From positions 1 through 57,582 of the forward strand of contig NZ_JAGHQT010000023.1 of the NCBI RefSeq assembly GCF_017744155.1: a stretch of 57,582 bases of DNA, written 5' to 3'. The position numbers and the translations under genes were made by a program. The notes below the pieces were generated by a model, which worked only from the letters and a program-made list of their open reading frames with translations, had not been told where the DNA came from and searched no databases. The stretch is from Endozoicomonas sp. G2_1. Lineage in GTDB: Bacteria; Pseudomonadota; Gammaproteobacteria; Enterobacterales; Alteromonadaceae. Positions 56,111 to 57,582 of the stretch are shown here, in pieces; the first letter of the stretch is position 1; each line of letters begins with the position of its first letter.

Positions 56111-56320
56111 ATGACTGAATATGAAAATTTATCAGACGTTCCATGCCCTGAATGCGGTAGCGACTTTATGGCTTTATCAATTGAATCAAGTCGCGAAATG
56201 GGCTTTAGCCGCATACATTGCACTGAATGTGCCGACTTCTTCTTTACAAAGAACACGCATGAAGAAGGCTTATTAAAAGCTTTTCAGAAGAAGTACAAAG
56301 TAAAGATTACACAAAAGTAG
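56111..56320 (+). CDS. Zinc-ribbon small protein
   Basis: A 69-aa protein with CPEC (12-15) and CTEC (37-40) spaced as a zinc ribbon, in the pattern PCPECGSDFMAL...RIHCTECADFF typical of phage Lar/ZnR-like small proteins. It ends with a basic segment (FQKKYKVKITQK). It lies 9 bp after the two-TM gene. Confidence 0.6.
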   Translation: MTEYENLSDVPCPECGSDFMALSIESSREMGFSRIHCTECADFFFTKNTHEEGLLKAFQKKYKVKITQK

Positions 56321-56497
56321 GCGCTCATGAGTGACGACATAATTACAGGTTTTATTGTTGGTTTGTGTGCTTTTCCAGTATTGAAATTCATAATTTCAGC
56401 TATGTTCGAAAAAGCAACTAGAGAAATAGAACAGTCTTTTGGCGAGGCCGCTGAATACAAAGATCAAGATTAATTAAAGCGTACTTAAAAAGAGGAA
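56313..56497 (+). repeat. 185-bp direct repeat, copy A
   Basis: Identical to 57398-57582 (offset 1085). It starts in AAAAGTAGGCGCTCATGAG and ends with AAAAAGAGGAA, so it covers one small gene plus the leader and ribosome site of the next gene. Following bases differ (ATGAAATT here; TTTAACTATG at the junction). Confidence 0.9.
56327..56473 (+). CDS. Small one-TM protein, copy A
   Basis: A 48-aa protein (ATG 56327) with a single membrane segment at residues 8-25 (GFIVGLCAFPVLKFIISA) and a charged C-terminus (EKATREIEQSFGEAAEYKDQD). It is duplicated exactly at 57412-57558. Function unknown; tiny one-pass proteins of this form include holin-like and exclusion proteins. Confidence 0.55.
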   Translation: MSDDIITGFIVGLCAFPVLKFIISAMFEKATREIEQSFGEAAEYKDQD

Positions 56498-56698
56498 ATG
56501 AAATTGAAAGCTAACAACACACTTAAACGTAATTTTGCCATTCACTCACCATTTGGGCGTGGCGGCAGCATCTTCTTTGACAAGGGTGCAAAGTGTTATG
56601 TGTCAAAACCCGATCTTCATGGCGATTGCAAAGTTAATTTTGGCGTGGCGCACACGAAAATGACAAAAGACCAACGCGAAGAATTTTTAACGCATTAA
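56498..56698 (+). CDS. Small basic protein
   Basis: A 66-aa basic protein (FAIHSPFGRGGSIFFDKGAK, then KVNFGVAHTKMTKDQREEF). The ATG at 56498 lies only two bases after GAGGAA; a TTG at 56504 has better spacing, so the start is uncertain. The glycine-rich middle might bind nucleic acid. No family. Confidence 0.45.
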   Translation: MKLKANNTLKRNFAIHSPFGRGGSIFFDKGAKCYVSKPDLHGDCKVNFGVAHTKMTKDQREEFLTH

Positions 56699-56745
56699 AG
56701 TAGACAAATAACTAGTACCAACGCGTACTTTAGGAGAAACGGACA

Positions 56746-56919
56746 ATGTTTATTAATGAGCAAGTTAAACGCTTAATCGCTATCGAGTCAAAAGCTAAGT
56801 CTATTGCTAATAAAATTGACGTTAATTGCGAAGATAGTCAGAAGCAATATGAGGAACTTTCTATGCTAGCAAATGAGCTAGGTGGAGTTATTAACGCTTT
56901 AGAGGCTTCGCAAAAGTAG
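56746..56919 (+). CDS. Small helical protein
   Basis: A 57-aa protein behind the leader GCGTACTTTAGGAG (56723-56736). It is mostly helix (NEQVKRLIAIESKAKSIANKI, then QKQYEELSMLANELGGVINAL) and ends EASQK, with its TAG in the next hairpin's 5' arm. No family. Confidence 0.55.
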   Translation: MFINEQVKRLIAIESKAKSIANKIDVNCEDSQKQYEELSMLANELGGVINALEASQK

Positions 56920-56945
56920 GCTTTGGCCTGCTCAGAATTGTACTT
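56915..56945 (+). promoter_or_regulatory. Hairpin leader module, copy 4
   Basis: AGTAGGC (56915-56921), loop TTTG, GCCTGCT (56926-56932), then CAGAATTGTACTT and TAGGAG. This has the strongest stem of the four copies. It lies between the 57-aa gene and the FtsK-gamma-like gene. Confidence 0.6.
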
Positions 56946-56961
56946 TAGGAGAAACAAGTAA

Positions 56962-57399
56962 ATGAGCATTTACTACGACAAATACAAGAAAGAACTTGAT
57001 GAATTAGCAATTGATGAACACGTTGAGCGTGTAGAACTAGCATACAAGCATGCAAAGGCTTTTATCACAGATACCAATCAAGTGAGCATTTCAAAGATTC
57101 AAAGGGCGTTACGTATTGGTTATAACCACGCAGCAAGTATTGTTGAAAGAATGGAGTCTGAGGGCTTAATCAGCAAGCCAACTAGTGACGGTTATAGGCA
57201 TGTTTTAGATGCTGCTTATTCCATAGATACGGGAATATCTCACCAAGTAGAAAAAAAGAAAAAACTCTTAGAACTTATGCGCGAAGCTGAAAAGTTGGCT
57301 TATGACTACTTTCAAAATTGTGAAGTGGGCAGTGAGCGAAACGCAGCAGCACAAGTTTATGAAAATATCAGGACAGCAACTATGGTTCGTTGTTCATAA
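56962..57399 (+). CDS. Stand-alone FtsK gamma-like winged-helix protein
   Basis: A 145-aa protein. The middle (about 33-68: KAFITDTNQVSISKIQRALRIGYNHAASIVERMESEGLISKP) is an FtsK gamma domain: family members read RASISLLQRRLRIGYNRAARLIExMExxGIV. In FtsK this winged helix reads the polar KOPS sequence and activates XerCD. Here it lacks a motor domain and is flanked by helical segments (KELDELAIDEHVERVELAYK; KKKLLELMREAEKLAYDY). It could bind KOPS on host DNA or touch FtsK or XerD. It is preceded by the strongest copy of the hairpin leader. Confidence 0.75.
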   Translation: MSIYYDKYKKELDELAIDEHVERVELAYKHAKAFITDTNQVSISKIQRALRIGYNHAASIVERMESEGLISKPTSDGYRHVLDAAYSIDTGISHQVEKKKKLLELMREAEKLAYDYFQNCEVGSERNAAAQVYENIRTATMVRCS

Positions 57400-57582
57400 A
57401 AGTAGGCGCTCATGAGTGACGACATAATTACAGGTTTTATTGTTGGTTTGTGTGCTTTTCCAGTATTGAAATTCATAATTTCAGCTATGTTCGAAAAAGC
57501 AACTAGAGAAATAGAACAGTCTTTTGGCGAGGCCGCTGAATACAAAGATCAAGATTAATTAAAGCGTACTTAAAAAGAGGAA
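57398..57582 (+). repeat. 185-bp direct repeat, copy B (joins window start)
   Basis: Identical to 56313-56497. Its last 127 bases are also identical to window bases 1-127, so the assembly closes through this repeat. Recombination between the two copies would delete or duplicate 1085 bp containing the genes at 56498, 56746 and 56962. Confidence 0.9.
57412..57558 (+). CDS. Small one-TM protein, copy B
   Basis: A second, exact copy of the 48-aa one-TM protein. Its stop is at 57556-57558 and the following leader belongs to the gene at 135 on the circle. Identical DNA over 185 bp points to a recent duplication, or to recombination maintaining identity. Confidence 0.55.
   Translation: MSDDIITGFIVGLCAFPVLKFIISAMFEKATREIEQSFGEAAEYKDQD

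Noticed and set aside
56962-57399. dif-like XerCD site near the FtsK-gamma-like gene
   Set aside because: No sequence close to the dif consensus was found here or at AT-rich intergenic regions.
54641-57582. Integron-type attC array
   Set aside because: Recurring gene-leader units resemble cassettes, but no GTTRRRY/RYYYAAC core sites or integron integrase were found.
1-57582. CRISPR array or cas genes
   Set aside because: No regularly spaced repeats of 23-40 bp with unique spacers. The regular repeats seen are in fibre genes, leaders and operators.
1-57582. tRNA or rRNA genes, attP core near integrase
   Set aside because: No cloverleaf arms, TTCGAATC-type T-arm or CCA end was spotted by eye. 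An automated scan could still find one.

Overview
The window is a complete, circular, temperate phage-plasmid genome, or very nearly so. The last 127 bases repeat the first 127 exactly, which is how a closed assembly looks. It encodes a full podovirus-like virion (terminase, portal, scaffold, capsid, tail hub, fibres and a giant ejected protein) together with plasmid functions: an initiator with antisense-RNA control, ParA with a ribbon-helix-helix partner, a serine resolvase and MazEF. It also carries a tyrosine integrase. The AT-rich composition, P4-type integrase, Rap1a-like protein and EcfP/PknT-type sigma-kinase pair point to a marine gammaproteobacterial host (Alteromonadales or Vibrionales). 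That host assignment is inference.

Layout on the circle. (1) 54.3 kb through the junction to 2.2 kb, + strand: short accessory genes joined by a recurring leader containing GTACTT, several with a hairpin whose stems show compensatory changes. One gene, with its leader, is duplicated as a 185-bp direct repeat. (2) 2.2-4.4 kb: a divergent regulator with three palindromic operators, then an unknown gene, ssb, parA and a parG-like gene, flanked by strong AT-rich inverted repeats. (3) 4.4-10.8 kb: integrase and cargo. The cargo is a secreted Rap1a/Tai-like protein and a four-gene operon: a secreted peptide with three GKKGKIR repeats, a PPP-family phosphatase, an ECF sigma factor and a transmembrane Ser/Thr kinase. 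(4) 10.8-16.2 kb: small genes sharing a second recurring leader (TTGGAWTRCAGGRA), mazEF, an integrase-like orphan, the resolvase with upstream repeats, and repA with a 21-aa leader peptide and a divergent antisense RNA. (5) 16.2-51.1 kb, all - strand: the late operon, transcribed from lysis genes through terminase, portal, scaffold, capsid, tail and fibres to a 2667-aa polyvalent protein. (6) 51.1-54.3 kb: the control region, with a Q-type antiterminator, an HTH repressor-like gene, small zinc-binding proteins and repeated ACTCAWWWTGAGT palindromes.

How it works together (inference). In the prophage state the element replicates by RepA at a copy number set by antisense RNA, is partitioned by ParA/ParG, has multimers resolved by the serine recombinase, and is stabilised by MazEF. 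Integration is a possible alternative. An HTH protein probably binds the ACTCAWWWTGAGT sites, which also occur near the repA leader and the late leader, so one regulator could couple plasmid replication and lytic entry. Q-like antitermination would read through a terminator placed directly before the holin gene. The kinase/sigma/phosphatase/peptide operon looks like lysogenic-conversion cargo that gives the host a regulated envelope response.
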